From Sphingobacterium sp. N143 (GTDB lineage: Bacteria; Bacteroidota; Bacteroidia; Sphingobacteriales; Sphingobacteriaceae): a stretch of 64,000 nucleotides of DNA. The stretch covers positions 207,647 to 271,646 of the forward strand of contig NZ_JACAIS010000009.1 of the NCBI RefSeq assembly GCF_030325625.1, in the 5' to 3' direction. Under the pieces are notes generated by a model, which searched no databases, was not told the DNA's origin, and saw nothing but the letters and a program-made list of their open reading frames with translations. Of this stretch, positions 8,485 through 17,810 are shown piece by piece. Every line of letters begins with the position of its first letter. Positions within the stretch are counted from its first letter, which is position 1. The position numbers and the translations under genes were made by a program.

Positions 8485-9009
8485 ATGAATTTAAAACAAT
8501 TAAAAAGCTATGTATTGATACTAGCTTTGGGATTTTTGGGAACTTTTAAAGTTTCAGCTCAAAGTAATGCGGCTTATGTCGATAAGTACAGTCCAATAGC
8601 TCAAGAAATGATGGAGGAACACGGTGTTCCAGCATCTGTTATCCTAGCGATTGCCATGCACGAAAGCGGAAATGGCCGCAGCAGGATAGCAAAACATTTG
8701 AACAACCATTTTGGTGTCAAAGGAAAGAATAACAGTACTGTTATTCGATCAGCTTACAAAGGTTATCGGTCCGTATTAGACTCTTATGATGATTTTGTAG
8801 GAATAGTAAAAAGAAAGAAGACTACTCGGAGCCTTTTTGAAAAACATCCTGGAGAAAAATATGAAGCTTGGGTAAAAGCAATTGCTCGTTCAGGATACTC
8901 TACCAGTAAAGATTGGACCGCAAAGGTACTGAGAACCATCAGACTGTATCATTTAGATATGTTTGATAATGATAGTAAGCAAAATAGATTCTCGTCAACA
9001 AAAAAATAG
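8485..9009 (+). CDS. Secreted glucosaminidase-domain protein (GH73-like)
   Basis: A 174-residue protein with a signal peptide (LILALGFLGTFKVSAQS) and one glucosaminidase domain: EEHGVPASVILAIAMHESGNG with the catalytic glutamate in HESGNG, NHFGVKG, and the C-terminal YSTSKDWTAKVLRTIRLYHL. Such enzymes cut the GlcNAc-MurNAc backbone of peptidoglycan in the periplasm. It lacks the LysM found in the paralogue that follows 14 bp downstream, so the two are a tandem pair with different anchoring. Confidence 0.88.
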   Translation: MNLKQLKSYVLILALGFLGTFKVSAQSNAAYVDKYSPIAQEMMEEHGVPASVILAIAMHESGNGRSRIAKHLNNHFGVKGKNNSTVIRSAYKGYRSVLDSYDDFVGIVKRKKTTRSLFEKHPGEKYEAWVKAIARSGYSTSKDWTAKVLRTIRLYHLDMFDNDSKQNRFSSTKK

Positions 9010-9023
9010 CGCGACATTATTGC

Positions 9024-9851
9024 ATGAAGAAGTTTTTTTATGGCATGTTTGTATTCATGATGTTGATTACATCATGTTCAAGCCGGAGAGGCACTATATC
9101 CTCTAAATCTGGTTCAAAATCAAAAACTTCTTCATCCTCAGTAAGCCGGCCCACGATGGCTGGAAACGACTATATTGCCCATTATAAAGATGTTGCAATT
9201 GCGGAAATGAACAAGTACGGTATACCCGCAAGTATCAAACTTGCTCAGGCTTTATTGGAGTCGGGTAGCGGAAATAGTTATTTAGCCCGGGAAGCTAATA
9301 ACCATTTTGGTATTAAATGTGGTGGTGTTTGGAAAGGTAAATCCATGACACGCCCTGATGATAAAATAAATGACTGTTTTCGTGTATATGACAATCCCGA
9401 ACAATCTTTCCGGGACCACTCAGAATTTTTACTCCGACCGCGTTATTCAGCTTTATTCCAACTGGACAAAAATGATTATAAAGGCTGGGCCAAAGGCTTA
9501 AAAGCCGCAGGTTATGCAACCAATCCCCGGTATCCAGATTTATTGATTGAAATGATAGAAAGGTATCATTTAGATCAGTATGACCGTGGCGAATCCCCAA
9601 CAGAAAAAGTACTGCGAGAAGAAGAGGTACAGGAAGAAATTGTCCAACATGTTCAGGAAGTCCCTCCTAGCATAGTAAAAACAGAAGAAATCAAGAGCCC
9701 TGTGGCGATGCGCATTCACGAAGTCAAACCACAGGATACATTATACTCGTTGAGCAAACACTATAATGTCTCTGTCGAACAGATTAAAGAGCTAAATGGT
9801 CTGACCGATGACACATTATCTCTTGGACAGCTCTTAGTTATATCTAAATAG
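9024..9851 (+). CDS. Glucosaminidase (GH73-like) lipoprotein with LysM domain
   Basis: A 275-residue protein. The N-terminus ends in a lipobox (MLITSC), so it should be lipid-anchored. After a Ser-rich linker comes a glucosaminidase domain (about residues 45-190: YGIPASIKLAQALLESGSGNSYLA with the catalytic Glu, NNHFGIKC, GYATNPRYPDLLIEMIERYHL), then an acidic linker and one C-terminal LysM (VKPQDTLYSLSKHYNVSVEQIKELNGL) for peptidoglycan binding. It cuts peptidoglycan and is a paralogue of the preceding gene. Confidence 0.92.
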   Translation: MKKFFYGMFVFMMLITSCSSRRGTISSKSGSKSKTSSSSVSRPTMAGNDYIAHYKDVAIAEMNKYGIPASIKLAQALLESGSGNSYLAREANNHFGIKCGGVWKGKSMTRPDDKINDCFRVYDNPEQSFRDHSEFLLRPRYSALFQLDKNDYKGWAKGLKAAGYATNPRYPDLLIEMIERYHLDQYDRGESPTEKVLREEEVQEEIVQHVQEVPPSIVKTEEIKSPVAMRIHEVKPQDTLYSLSKHYNVSVEQIKELNGLTDDTLSLGQLLVISK

Positions 9852-9912
9852 TTACGTTTTAAAAGATGTTAAATATTTCTGTTTTGTATAGCTATATAGT
9901 AGTTTTACGAAA

Positions 9913-10674
9913 GTGAAGTTTGCGGGATATATCTTTCTATTCATAGCCACCTTAGGCAATACAACCATGCTTTTTTGTCAAGAGAAAAAAGTTGAAGGGA
10001 TTGTATTCGATAAAAAGACCAAGCAGCGTATTGGAAATGTCAAATTAGCAAACCTGCGCACTGGAGACGTGCTGTATAACAATACCAAAGGTGAATTCAG
10101 CTTTCCAGCACAAATGGGAGACCGGATTGTGGCCATGAGCAAGGGCTACTTTTCAGATACTCTTGCTGTTGACAATAAAGGCCTGCTGTTATTTCATTTA
10201 TTGCGAGAGTCTATCTACATTGATGAAGTTCAAGTCTCAGCCCGTAAGAGTCCTGAAGAAATTTTAAAAAAGGCTAAAGAAGACTATGCCAAGGCCTATC
10301 GACTGGCAGGATATGGTGATGTGTTTTCTGTAGGGCCTACCGGGGCTGGATTGAGTATAAATTCGATTTATAGCTTATTCAGTAAAGAAGCAAAAAGGGC
10401 ACGGAGACTTACCAAAACGATTGAAAAGGATTATAAGGAAAATGTCGTTGATTACAAGTTTACTAAAGAGCTTATCAGCAAAGTTACCGGGCTTAGTTTT
10501 GAGGAGGCTGAACGGTTCAGAAGAATATTTCGGCCATCCTATTTTTTCATTCTGGCAGCTAGCGATTATGAATTAACAAATTACATTAAAGATTGCTATT
10601 CCCGCTACCGATTAAATCCTTCTCAATATTTTATTGAGCCTTTTCCAACAATTAATTATAAATTAGTACCGTAA
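9913..10674 (+). CDS. Carboxypeptidase-regulatory-like (CarboxypepD_reg) secreted protein
   Basis: A 253-residue exported protein beginning at a GTG; the signal peptide is KFAGYIFLFIATLGNTTMLFCQ. Residues about 25-105 form the beta-sandwich seen at the N-terminus of TonB-dependent receptors (EGIVFDKKTKQRIGNVKLANL, NTKGEFSFPA, DEVQVSA). The remainder is helical and basic (KEAKRARRLTKTIEKDYKENV) and I do not recognise it. No barrel follows. It sits in the cell-wall block and probably acts in the periplasm; no enzyme motif is visible. Confidence 0.75.
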   Translation: MKFAGYIFLFIATLGNTTMLFCQEKKVEGIVFDKKTKQRIGNVKLANLRTGDVLYNNTKGEFSFPAQMGDRIVAMSKGYFSDTLAVDNKGLLLFHLLRESIYIDEVQVSARKSPEEILKKAKEDYAKAYRLAGYGDVFSVGPTGAGLSINSIYSLFSKEAKRARRLTKTIEKDYKENVVDYKFTKELISKVTGLSFEEAERFRRIFRPSYFFILAASDYELTNYIKDCYSRYRLNPSQYFIEPFPTINYKLVP

Positions 10675-10693
10675 AAAAATAGATATTTTCAGA

Positions 10694-11731
10694 ATGAAGT
10701 TATTCAATTTTGTCGGCATGGCCTTGCTTTGCCTTTCTTTTTCAAGTATAAAGGCGCAAGATCTGAGAGATCTTAGGGCAAAACCAGATACCATAATTTC
10801 TTTAGAAAAAGAACAACCGTTAAATATCAAAACGATTCGTCCTGTCGTTCCGAAGTTAAACCTTGAGGTAGATTACTGGAAGCACTGGACAACGTTTGGC
10901 ATCAATTTAAACCAAGCATCCTTCAATGAATATTGGAGTGGCGGGGGAGTTGGATCCATTGCTGTGGGGTTGAATGCTAATCATAAATCTGATTATACAA
11001 AAGATAATTTTAACTTCGTTACAGAGGTTGATTTGCGATATGGAAAACTAAAAAACAATAAACAAATCGCGAAGAAGAATAATGACCGTATTTTTTGGGA
11101 CAATAAGCTTTCTTACAAACTATCTTCCAATTGGGCGCTCTATACTTCCATAACCTTTGAGTCCCAATTTGACGAAGGCTATAAATATAAAACTGAAAAT
11201 GGTAAAGATACCATAGACTATGTCGAAAATTCATTTATGGCCCCGGGGTATCTGACAGAGTCACTGGGTCTTGAATATAAACCAAGCAATGAATTTTCAT
11301 TACGTTTTGGTACAGGGACCGCCCGACAGACCTTCATTTTAGATGATCGGGTTAAGCCTTTGTCTGCAGAGGCATATTTTGCGCGCTTCGGGAAGTATCC
11401 TTTCCCTGAGGAGCCGACACGTAATGAGGAACGCTATGGTGTTAAAAAGGTTGGTGGAAGTTTTGCAAATGCCCTCGCATTTCAGCTCACTGCCAATTTG
11501 GATAAAAATTTTACCGACAAACTAAATGTAAAGGCGCGTTATAACCTTTTTGCCGATTATGAGAAATTTTCAGATCCTAAGCATCGTTTGGACGTGACAG
11601 TGACGGCTAAAGTGACCAGAACGATCAACGTAAATCTAAACGGTATTATGGTATATGATACGGATATTATTTCAAAAGTCCAATTGAGCCAGTCCTTGGC
11701 CATGGGGATTGTCTATAGCTTACCGAGATAA
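10694..11731 (+). CDS. DUF3078 family outer-membrane-type protein
   Basis: A 345-residue protein with signal peptide (LCLSFSSIKAQ). The body is a series of alternating amphipathic strands with aromatic girdle residues (FGINLNQASFNEYWSGGGVGSIAVGLNANHKS; NFVTEVDLRYGKLK; LNVKARYNLFADYEKF), and the segment WKHWTTFGINLNQASFNEYWSGGG is characteristic of DUF3078. The family is predicted to be an outer-membrane barrel of unknown role, nearly universal in Bacteroidota. Its stop codon overlaps the amidase start by 1 bp, so they are translationally coupled. Confidence 0.88.
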   Translation: MKLFNFVGMALLCLSFSSIKAQDLRDLRAKPDTIISLEKEQPLNIKTIRPVVPKLNLEVDYWKHWTTFGINLNQASFNEYWSGGGVGSIAVGLNANHKSDYTKDNFNFVTEVDLRYGKLKNNKQIAKKNNDRIFWDNKLSYKLSSNWALYTSITFESQFDEGYKYKTENGKDTIDYVENSFMAPGYLTESLGLEYKPSNEFSLRFGTGTARQTFILDDRVKPLSAEAYFARFGKYPFPEEPTRNEERYGVKKVGGSFANALAFQLTANLDKNFTDKLNVKARYNLFADYEKFSDPKHRLDVTVTAKVTRTINVNLNGIMVYDTDIISKVQLSQSLAMGIVYSLPR

Positions 11732-12597
11732 TGTTTAGGTCACTGTCAGTAGGTCTATTCCTTTGTGTATTGGCATCTTTGGCAAGTTGTAAGTCAAAGG
11801 TCAAACCCGTAGTGTCTCAACCGCTGATCACCTCTTTTGTCCCCGCTGTAATCGTAGAGGAAAAAATAGTCTCAAAACCTGATACCAATCTGTTTACACC
11901 AGAAGAACGGCAAGTAATATTTCTACAAAAATCGGGGAGCCACCCCTACTGGAAACAAGAAGAAGCGATTCACTATGATGTCCGCAAACCTAATTTTGTG
12001 ATCATCCACCATACGGCCCAGGATAGTATTGCACAGACAATCAAAACATTCCAGATACCACGTACGAAGGTAAGTTCCCATTATATTATTGGTAGAAACG
12101 GTGAAATTATCCAAATGTTGAATGACTATGTGCGCTCATGGCATGCAGGAGTCGCAAAGTGGGGGGGCGTTACAGATATGAATTCCTGCTCGATAGGTAT
12201 AGAGCTTGATAATAATGGCAGAGAACCTTTCCCTGATGCTCAAATTAACTCATTGATTACTGTTTTAGATACCTTAAAAGCACGTTACTTAATTCCTGCT
12301 ATTAATTTTATCGGTCATGCTGATATTGCTCCTGCACGTAAAAATGATCCCAGTGTTTTTTTTCCTTGGCGAAAACTGGCACAACGGGGTTTTGGTGTCT
12401 GGTACGATGAAGGTCAACTGGTAGCGCCCCCGGATAATTTTAATGCCATTGATGCACTGAAAATTATCGGTTATGATACCTCCAATTTAAAGGCCGCCAT
12501 TGTTGCGTTCAAAAGAAAATTTATTGTTCGGGATACGACTCCTGAATTAACAGTGTATGATAAAAGTGTTTTGTATAATATTTATAAAAAATACTAG
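11731..12597 (+). CDS. N-acetylmuramoyl-L-alanine amidase lipoprotein
   Basis: A 288-residue lipoprotein (lipobox LASLASC near residue 20) with an Amidase_2/PGRP-like zinc domain. Zinc ligands are seen in FVIIHHTAQDS (first His), SWHAGVAKWGG (WHAG motif) and IGHADIAPARKNDP (third ligand). It cuts the amide bond between MurNAc and L-Ala or the related anhydro-muropeptide bond (AmpD-like). Residues 220-288 form a C-terminal extension (IDALKIIGYDTSNLKAAIVAFKRKF) resembling the peptidoglycan-binding-like tail of AmpD proteins. It closes the cell-wall block and could feed AnmK. Confidence 0.92.
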   Translation: MFRSLSVGLFLCVLASLASCKSKVKPVVSQPLITSFVPAVIVEEKIVSKPDTNLFTPEERQVIFLQKSGSHPYWKQEEAIHYDVRKPNFVIIHHTAQDSIAQTIKTFQIPRTKVSSHYIIGRNGEIIQMLNDYVRSWHAGVAKWGGVTDMNSCSIGIELDNNGREPFPDAQINSLITVLDTLKARYLIPAINFIGHADIAPARKNDPSVFFPWRKLAQRGFGVWYDEGQLVAPPDNFNAIDALKIIGYDTSNLKAAIVAFKRKFIVRDTTPELTVYDKSVLYNIYKKY

Positions 12598-12662
12598 TAG
12601 AAGATCGGCCTTCATAGGTTCATCAGAATAATTGAAGATTTGATAGTGAACTGCAGCACTTC

Positions 12663-14384
12663 TTAATCGATATGCCGATCGTTGCTTTGTATGTGCTGTA
12701 CTTTATTTCCTATGCCTAGCTGTACTAAATAAGCAATTAGCATGACCGCAACACAACCAATGAGATTTAACCAAAGGAAAGGTATCTTGTCAAGATACCA
12801 GATCCCTACCACCAGGATTTCAGATAGAATAGCAGCAATAAACACAGCTTTCCCTTTGATTTTTTTCATATAAAAAGCCACGATAAATATGCCGAGAATA
12901 GTTCCATAAAATAGAGACCCAAGAATATTTACAGCTTCAAGCAAGTTCCCCAATTTGTTGGCATATAAAGCAACTACTACAGTAAAGATACCCCAGCCTA
13001 GGGTAAATAAACGGGACCATAGGAGGTCTTGCCTTTCAGTTGCATGACGATTGATAAACCGTTTGTATATATCTATGGTTGTCGTAGAAGCCAACGAATT
13101 AATAGCACTTGCCGTAGCGCCCATAGAGGCCAAGAAGATAACGGCAATAAGTAAACCGATCAGACCTTTTGGAAAAGTGCTGGTGACGAAGGCCAAAAAG
13201 ACATAATTATTATCATTTGTTTCTGCAGCAGGGTTATTTTTTTTGATGAGTTCTACCGTGCTTTCTTTTACATGCTGCATTTCTGTATTTAGCTGATGCA
13301 ATGAGCTACGAAGTGTTGCTATACCATTTTGATCATCAAGATCCAGCGCATCATTAAGGTCGTGAACTACAGATTCACGTTGTTTAAAAAGTTGGCTATG
13401 TTTCTTTTCAAGTTCTTGATAGGCAGAAGCATGTTGGCTGTTCTTTAGGTTCTGTATTTCTATCTGATTAAAAAATAAGGGTGGTTGATGGAATTGATAG
13501 TATGCAAATACAAGAACGCCAATCAGTAGGATAGCAAATTGCATGGGAACTTTTAAAAGACCGTTCATAATAAGCCCCATCCGGCTCTCTTTAATGGAAG
13601 AGCCAGTGAGGTACCGTCCTACCTGACTTTGATCTGTTCCGAAATATGAAAGCTGTAGAAAAAAACCGCCGATCAATCCAGTCCATAAAGTATAGTTGTT
13701 ATTGAGGTCAAAAGTGAAATCAAGTGCGTTGGTTTTCCCTGATTTTCCCGCAATATGCAAAGCCTTGGAAAATCCGATATCGTCGGGAAGAAGGTATATC
13801 ACAAGCACACCAGCAATGAGCAGGGACCCGAATATAATACTCATCTGAAGCAATTGGGTGTGTGATACTGCTTTGGTTCCTCCATATGTGGTATAAATAA
13901 CGACAAAGCTTCCGATCGCCAATGTTGTCCATGTCAGATCTATATGCAGAATCGTTGATATAATCAGAGCCGGGGCAAAAATCGTGATTCCGGTGGAAAT
14001 ACCTCTTTGTATCAGAAATAAAAGCGCTGTAAGACCTCGAGTCCTGATATCAAAACGTTTTTCTAGAAATTCATAGGCAGTAAATACCTTTAATTTATGG
14101 AAAATTGGGATAAAGGTGATGCAGAGCACAATCATGGCCAGGGGCAGACCAAAATAAAATTGGACAAAGCTCATCCCTGAAGAATAAGCCAGTCCGGGTG
14201 CAGATAAAAAAGTAATGGCACTCGCCTGAGTTGCCATTACCGAAAGTCCTACATGGTACCAGGGCAATGAACGATTGCCCAAAAGATAGCCATCAATATT
14301 TTTTATCCCCCGACTTTTGTATATGCCATAAGTGACAATAGACAAAAGGGTCAAAAATAAAACGATCCAATCTGCTGCACTCAT
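12663..14384 (-). CDS. Sodium:solute symporter (SSS family)
   Basis: A 573-residue transporter; the start at 14384 (MSAADWIVLFLTLLSIVTYG) is preferred over one 22 codons upstream. About 13 membrane segments are visible; TTYGGTKAVSHTQLLQMSI and FGTDQSQVGRYLTGSSIKESRMG are SSS signatures and GATASAINSLASTTTIDIYKRF is the standard later motif. Unusual is a polar insertion of roughly 90 residues between membrane segments (from HQPPLFFNQIEIQ to PAAETNDNNY), with heptad-like helices. The substrate is unknown; the downstream PIG-L deacetylase suggests a sugar. It ends the minus-strand unit begun by the PIG-L gene. Confidence 0.92.
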   Translation of the reverse strand: MSAADWIVLFLTLLSIVTYGIYKSRGIKNIDGYLLGNRSLPWYHVGLSVMATQASAITFLSAPGLAYSSGMSFVQFYFGLPLAMIVLCITFIPIFHKLKVFTAYEFLEKRFDIRTRGLTALLFLIQRGISTGITIFAPALIISTILHIDLTWTTLAIGSFVVIYTTYGGTKAVSHTQLLQMSIIFGSLLIAGVLVIYLLPDDIGFSKALHIAGKSGKTNALDFTFDLNNNYTLWTGLIGGFFLQLSYFGTDQSQVGRYLTGSSIKESRMGLIMNGLLKVPMQFAILLIGVLVFAYYQFHQPPLFFNQIEIQNLKNSQHASAYQELEKKHSQLFKQRESVVHDLNDALDLDDQNGIATLRSSLHQLNTEMQHVKESTVELIKKNNPAAETNDNNYVFLAFVTSTFPKGLIGLLIAVIFLASMGATASAINSLASTTTIDIYKRFINRHATERQDLLWSRLFTLGWGIFTVVVALYANKLGNLLEAVNILGSLFYGTILGIFIVAFYMKKIKGKAVFIAAILSEILVVGIWYLDKIPFLWLNLIGCVAVMLIAYLVQLGIGNKVQHIQSNDRHID

Positions 14385-14481
14385 GAATAGTGATTTGTAA
14401 AAAAGTACAGAAAAAGGATAAATACAAATAGCCAGATAACGACCAACCAATAGAAGCGTTTCCAGCTATTCATCTGATATT

Positions 14482-14691
14482 TTATCTATCTGAGGGTTTG
14501 TGTGGATAGATAATGCTGTTAAAGATAACAGCAGCAATCAATCCGATAACAGCACCACCAATAATGCTTAAAAATGTCTCATTTGCTGTGAATCCAATTA
14601 AGGCACCAAATACTACAGCCACCAAAAGAATGATTCCTTTTGCTTGACCAGCATCTATTGTTGAGCAATTGTTGTCCATTTGATTTTCCAT
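14482..14691 (-). CDS. Small two-segment membrane protein
   Basis: A 69-residue protein: a polar N-terminus (MENQMDNNCSTIDAGQAKG), then two hydrophobic glycine-rich helices (GIILLVAVVFGALIGFTA and IIGGAVIGLIAAVIFNSIIY) and a short charged tail. I do not recognise a family with certainty; it resembles uncharacterised glycine-zipper-like proteins. It lies 4 bp after the PIG-L stop codon and before the symporter. An ATG at codon 5 is an alternative start. CAAATTTA at 14717-14724 reads as a TANNTTTG box on the minus strand and could drive it separately. Confidence 0.6.
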   Translation of the reverse strand: MENQMDNNCSTIDAGQAKGIILLVAVVFGALIGFTANETFLSIIGGAVIGLIAAVIFNSIIYPHKPSDR

Positions 14692-14695
14692 TGTA

Positions 14696-17179
14696 CTATT
14701 TTGATTTTGATTTTGATAACAAATTTACAAATAATCTGTAAGCTCCGGGAATTCCAGCAGGTAATTGTCTAAAAAAAGATAGTGAAGTATAGACAAACTT
14801 CCCTTTTCCATATTCCGTTACTAACAAAGAACCTTTATGAAGCGGTTCTCCGGCATCTTGAATGGCCAGTGGAGTGCGGTATCTTTTATCAATGTCTTCC
14901 GCAAAATACAAGCCTCTTTCCTGTACCCAATGTTTAAAATCGGCTGAGGTGATTTTGTTGGGGAAGTTGAATATCGGATCCTTTTCATTGTAGCTTACCG
15001 GGGCTAATTCATCGGTAACACGACTTCTTCCGATATTAAAGGGGTAAGGACCAAAATTTTTTGAAATCAGTCCATTGCTTACATTATATTGTTCGAGAAC
15101 CGTTCCTCCTGCATGCACATAAGAGAGAAGTTTAGTTTGGATCTGCGCGATCTCCTGATTGACATTGAAAATTCTCACTCCTAAAATGACCGCATCATAA
15201 TCTGTCAGGTTACTTTTTAAGAGCTGTTCGCTTGTCAGCACATCCACTTTAATACCTATCGCAGCCAGCGATTCAGGAATAAGATCTCCCGCTCCATGAA
15301 TATAAGCGACTTTTCTAACCTCATTTATGAGGTTGATATTGCTCATTTTGATCGCGACATCCGGGAAATAAACAATCTCCGGGATATGGGCGTAATTAAT
15401 TTCTTTAGCTTCCATTAAACGATCTTTTTGGTCAATCCGGAAATGAAGGGTATCAATCGAAGAAGTACCGGGGGCAAGCGGTTTTATGGTAATTTCTTTG
15501 GAAATATGAGCTGAGCCTGGGGCAAACTGAAGGTCAAATGATGCCGGGTTTATTTCCCAGCCCTTTAATTCATCTGCCGTCACTTTAAAATGTTGAGGCT
15601 GGCTTTGACCGTTTTTTTGGAAGAACAGATTCACCTTTGCTGCCTTCGCATACTGAGTAAGAGCTAAAGAGCTTGAACTTTTTGCCGTTAGCTGTGGCAG
15701 AATGGCAATGGGGTTGTAGATTTCACCACGTACCGGATCAGTATACTTATACTGGATATCTTGATCAAATGCAAGATGTTCTCCGTTAATTGATAATTCA
15801 AAGCGGACTTTTGGGTTGTCTGGGTTTTCGGGATACCCAGTGAGATCGAAATCCTTAACATTAAATTTCCCCCGGGCATGTGGTTCATTTAACCAGTAAG
15901 GTTGTGTTGTATGGTCAAAGGTAACTGTTAGCGAATCTTTCTGCAGAACATTCATGGCCAGGTTTTTATGGACATCATGATCATTTAACTTTATTAATTC
16001 CACAGAAACACCTGTTCGACGTACAATAATGGAATTGTCGACCTTAATTTGATCACCTCTGGCGTAATCCGGTTTTTTTGCGATGCTTTCAAACCAAATC
16101 CCACCGCAGGCAAGGATCAGTTTTTTTACCTCATTTTTCTTTTCCTTTTTCCAATAATCATCATTGACTTGATCCAGTGCTTTATAAAGTTGGATCAGGT
16201 TGGGTATGGTCAATTCAGGCCTGTTAAGTTGATAGTTTTGATTGATCAGACTGATCAGTGATTGTACTTTTTGGCTATTTGGAATTCTTTCCCAGGAAGT
16301 GTCTATCCCATCAAGCAAAGTGGTATCAGCAGGAGCACCATCTACATATTCAAAATATTCGATGGAGGAGCCTCGTTGTGCGGCTGATCCAAAGCCCTGA
16401 CTTTTATGTGAGGAACGGCTATGGGCAGCAACTTCACCATAGGAAGTGCCTAGGAGTGCATTGTATGCGCCGATGTCGACCTTTAATTGATCCTCTCGTG
16501 TATTGTTCTGACCACCAAAATTCGCTGTATTCCAGAGTAATCGTTTCACTTGCCAGGGCTTTATATCATCGTTGAGTTGCTCAGGAAATTGTTCTGGGTC
16601 TGCTGCTGCTTTGAAGGCCTCCCGGGCCAGAATTGCCGATGCTTGATGGTGGCCATGTCCTCCCCTGGCGTCCGGAGGAAAACGTGTGATGATCACATCG
16701 GGTCTGAATTTACGAATGATCCATACCGCTTCACGAAGTATCCGTTGTTTGTCCCAAAAGGCGAAAGTCTCTTCAGGAGTTTTCGAAAATCCAAAATCAT
16801 ATGCAGAAGAGAAGAATTGTTCCCCTTTATCGATTTGGCGGGCAGCGAGGAGTTCCTGGGTACGAATAAGGCCAAGCTCTATTCCCTGCTCGGTCCCGAT
16901 AAGGTTCTGTCCCCCATCCCCACGGGTTAAAGATAAGTACCCCGTCCTATATTTTTTCTCCTGGGCGAGCCAAGCGATCAAGCGGGTATTTTCGTCATCC
17001 GGATGGGCCGCAAAATATAAAACAGAACCAAGCACATTCAGCTTCTCTAAGTTCAATTTGATTTGAGCTGCATCCCATTGTGGGTTTTGTGCATAAACGG
17101 CTGATTTTGAAAAGATAATAGCCAAAAGAATAATAACAGAAAGAAAAGGTCTTCGCATTCCTAAAGATAAAAATTTCAT
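14696..17179 (-). CDS. PIG-L (LmbE-like) deacetylase, large secreted form
   Basis: An 827-residue exported protein (signal peptide ending FSKSAVYAQ). Residues about 45-260 are a LmbE/PIG-L zinc deacetylase: LYFAAHPDDENTRLIAWLA (AHPDD zinc site), TRGDGGQNLIG and RGGHGHHQASAILA (HGHH). The rest is beta-rich, with a ThuA/GATase-like C-terminal region (DAVILGVRIFNVN; VLEQYNVSNGL; VYTSLSFFRQLPAGIPGAYRLFVNLLS). Family members remove N-acetyl groups from GlcNAc-type sugars; this long Bacteroidota form is uncharacterised as far as I know. It heads a unit with the small membrane protein and the symporter. Confidence 0.9.
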   Translation of the reverse strand: MKFLSLGMRRPFLSVIILLAIIFSKSAVYAQNPQWDAAQIKLNLEKLNVLGSVLYFAAHPDDENTRLIAWLAQEKKYRTGYLSLTRGDGGQNLIGTEQGIELGLIRTQELLAARQIDKGEQFFSSAYDFGFSKTPEETFAFWDKQRILREAVWIIRKFRPDVIITRFPPDARGGHGHHQASAILAREAFKAAADPEQFPEQLNDDIKPWQVKRLLWNTANFGGQNNTREDQLKVDIGAYNALLGTSYGEVAAHSRSSHKSQGFGSAAQRGSSIEYFEYVDGAPADTTLLDGIDTSWERIPNSQKVQSLISLINQNYQLNRPELTIPNLIQLYKALDQVNDDYWKKEKKNEVKKLILACGGIWFESIAKKPDYARGDQIKVDNSIIVRRTGVSVELIKLNDHDVHKNLAMNVLQKDSLTVTFDHTTQPYWLNEPHARGKFNVKDFDLTGYPENPDNPKVRFELSINGEHLAFDQDIQYKYTDPVRGEIYNPIAILPQLTAKSSSSLALTQYAKAAKVNLFFQKNGQSQPQHFKVTADELKGWEINPASFDLQFAPGSAHISKEITIKPLAPGTSSIDTLHFRIDQKDRLMEAKEINYAHIPEIVYFPDVAIKMSNINLINEVRKVAYIHGAGDLIPESLAAIGIKVDVLTSEQLLKSNLTDYDAVILGVRIFNVNQEIAQIQTKLLSYVHAGGTVLEQYNVSNGLISKNFGPYPFNIGRSRVTDELAPVSYNEKDPIFNFPNKITSADFKHWVQERGLYFAEDIDKRYRTPLAIQDAGEPLHKGSLLVTEYGKGKFVYTSLSFFRQLPAGIPGAYRLFVNLLSKSKSK

Positions 17180-17555
17180 CTAAAATGTGTAGCTGAACAT
17201 TGTAATTTTAATGTATATATTGGGCCTTGTTTAGTTGAATGACTTAAATGGGAAGCGTATCGGGGGTAAAATTAATAGGAGATACAAACAAAAAACGGAA
17301 ATTTCAACCTTGGTTGAAATTTCCGTTTAACAATTAAAATATTTTTTCTTGAAACGAGTTTTTAGAGAATAGTTATTTGTCGCTTCGCTCCAAGTGGCAA
17401 CCTTTAACATAGTAAATATATGTAGAAAATATTTAGTTCTGTCAGATTCCTTTAATTAGTTTTCCACATTGCTAAATTTTGTCAACACTTTAGCTTTTGG
17501 ACGACTAAAAATATGAAAAGAAAGCTTCTTTTTGGTACGTTTAAATCAAGCAAAA
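17180..17555. other. Intergenic region between the PIG-L gene and the DUF6952 gene
   Basis: Contains the strong hairpin listed separately at 17293-17328 and otherwise AT-rich sequence. I see no reading frame with coding character and no tRNA. The promoter of the PIG-L gene should be here, but no clear TANNTTTG box is visible on the minus strand. Confidence 0.5.
17293..17328 (-). terminator. Strong hairpin, probable bidirectional terminator
   Basis: A 17-bp perfect inverted repeat (AAACGGAAATTTCAACC / GGTTGAAATTTCCGTTT) with only 2 bases between arms. It lies 230 bp past the stop of the thioredoxin/peroxiredoxin unit and before the PIG-L gene, with a flanking A run that gives U residues on the minus-strand transcript. 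Confidence 0.75.
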
Positions 17556-17810
17556 CTACTTGTCAATTGCTCCTAAAACACGTTTCATGAACATGTTTAA
17601 AGCATCTTTCTTTGAGTTTCCTTCTTTTATTAATTTATCAACCTCTACCGCACCGTATAGGTTCGAAATTAATTCACCAAGAACGTCTAGTTCCTCATCT
17701 TTCAGAGGTGCTTCAGTAAGAGCTTCCAATGTTTCAATGGTTTCTAAAACATAATCGACATCATTTTGCTCGATGAATTCTGTTAAGTGTTTAATTACCG
17801 GCAGTTTCAT
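17556..17810 (-). CDS. DUF6952-like small protein
   Basis: An 84-residue acidic, helical protein (MKLPVIKHLTEFIEQNDVDYVLETIETLEALTEA; then LKDEELDVLGELISNLYGAVEV). I recognise it as the small protein that regularly follows thioredoxin beside peroxiredoxin in Bacteroidota (DUF6952); the function is unknown. Its start overlaps the end of the thioredoxin gene by 20 bp, so the two are translationally coupled. No cysteine is present, so it is not itself a thiol carrier. Confidence 0.75.
   Translation of the reverse strand: MKLPVIKHLTEFIEQNDVDYVLETIETLEALTEAPLKDEELDVLGELISNLYGAVEVDKLIKEGNSKKDALNMFMKRVLGAIDK

Noticed and set aside
16049..17066. Several plus-strand frames opposite the PIG-L gene
   Set aside because: Shadows of the strong minus-strand coding sequence.
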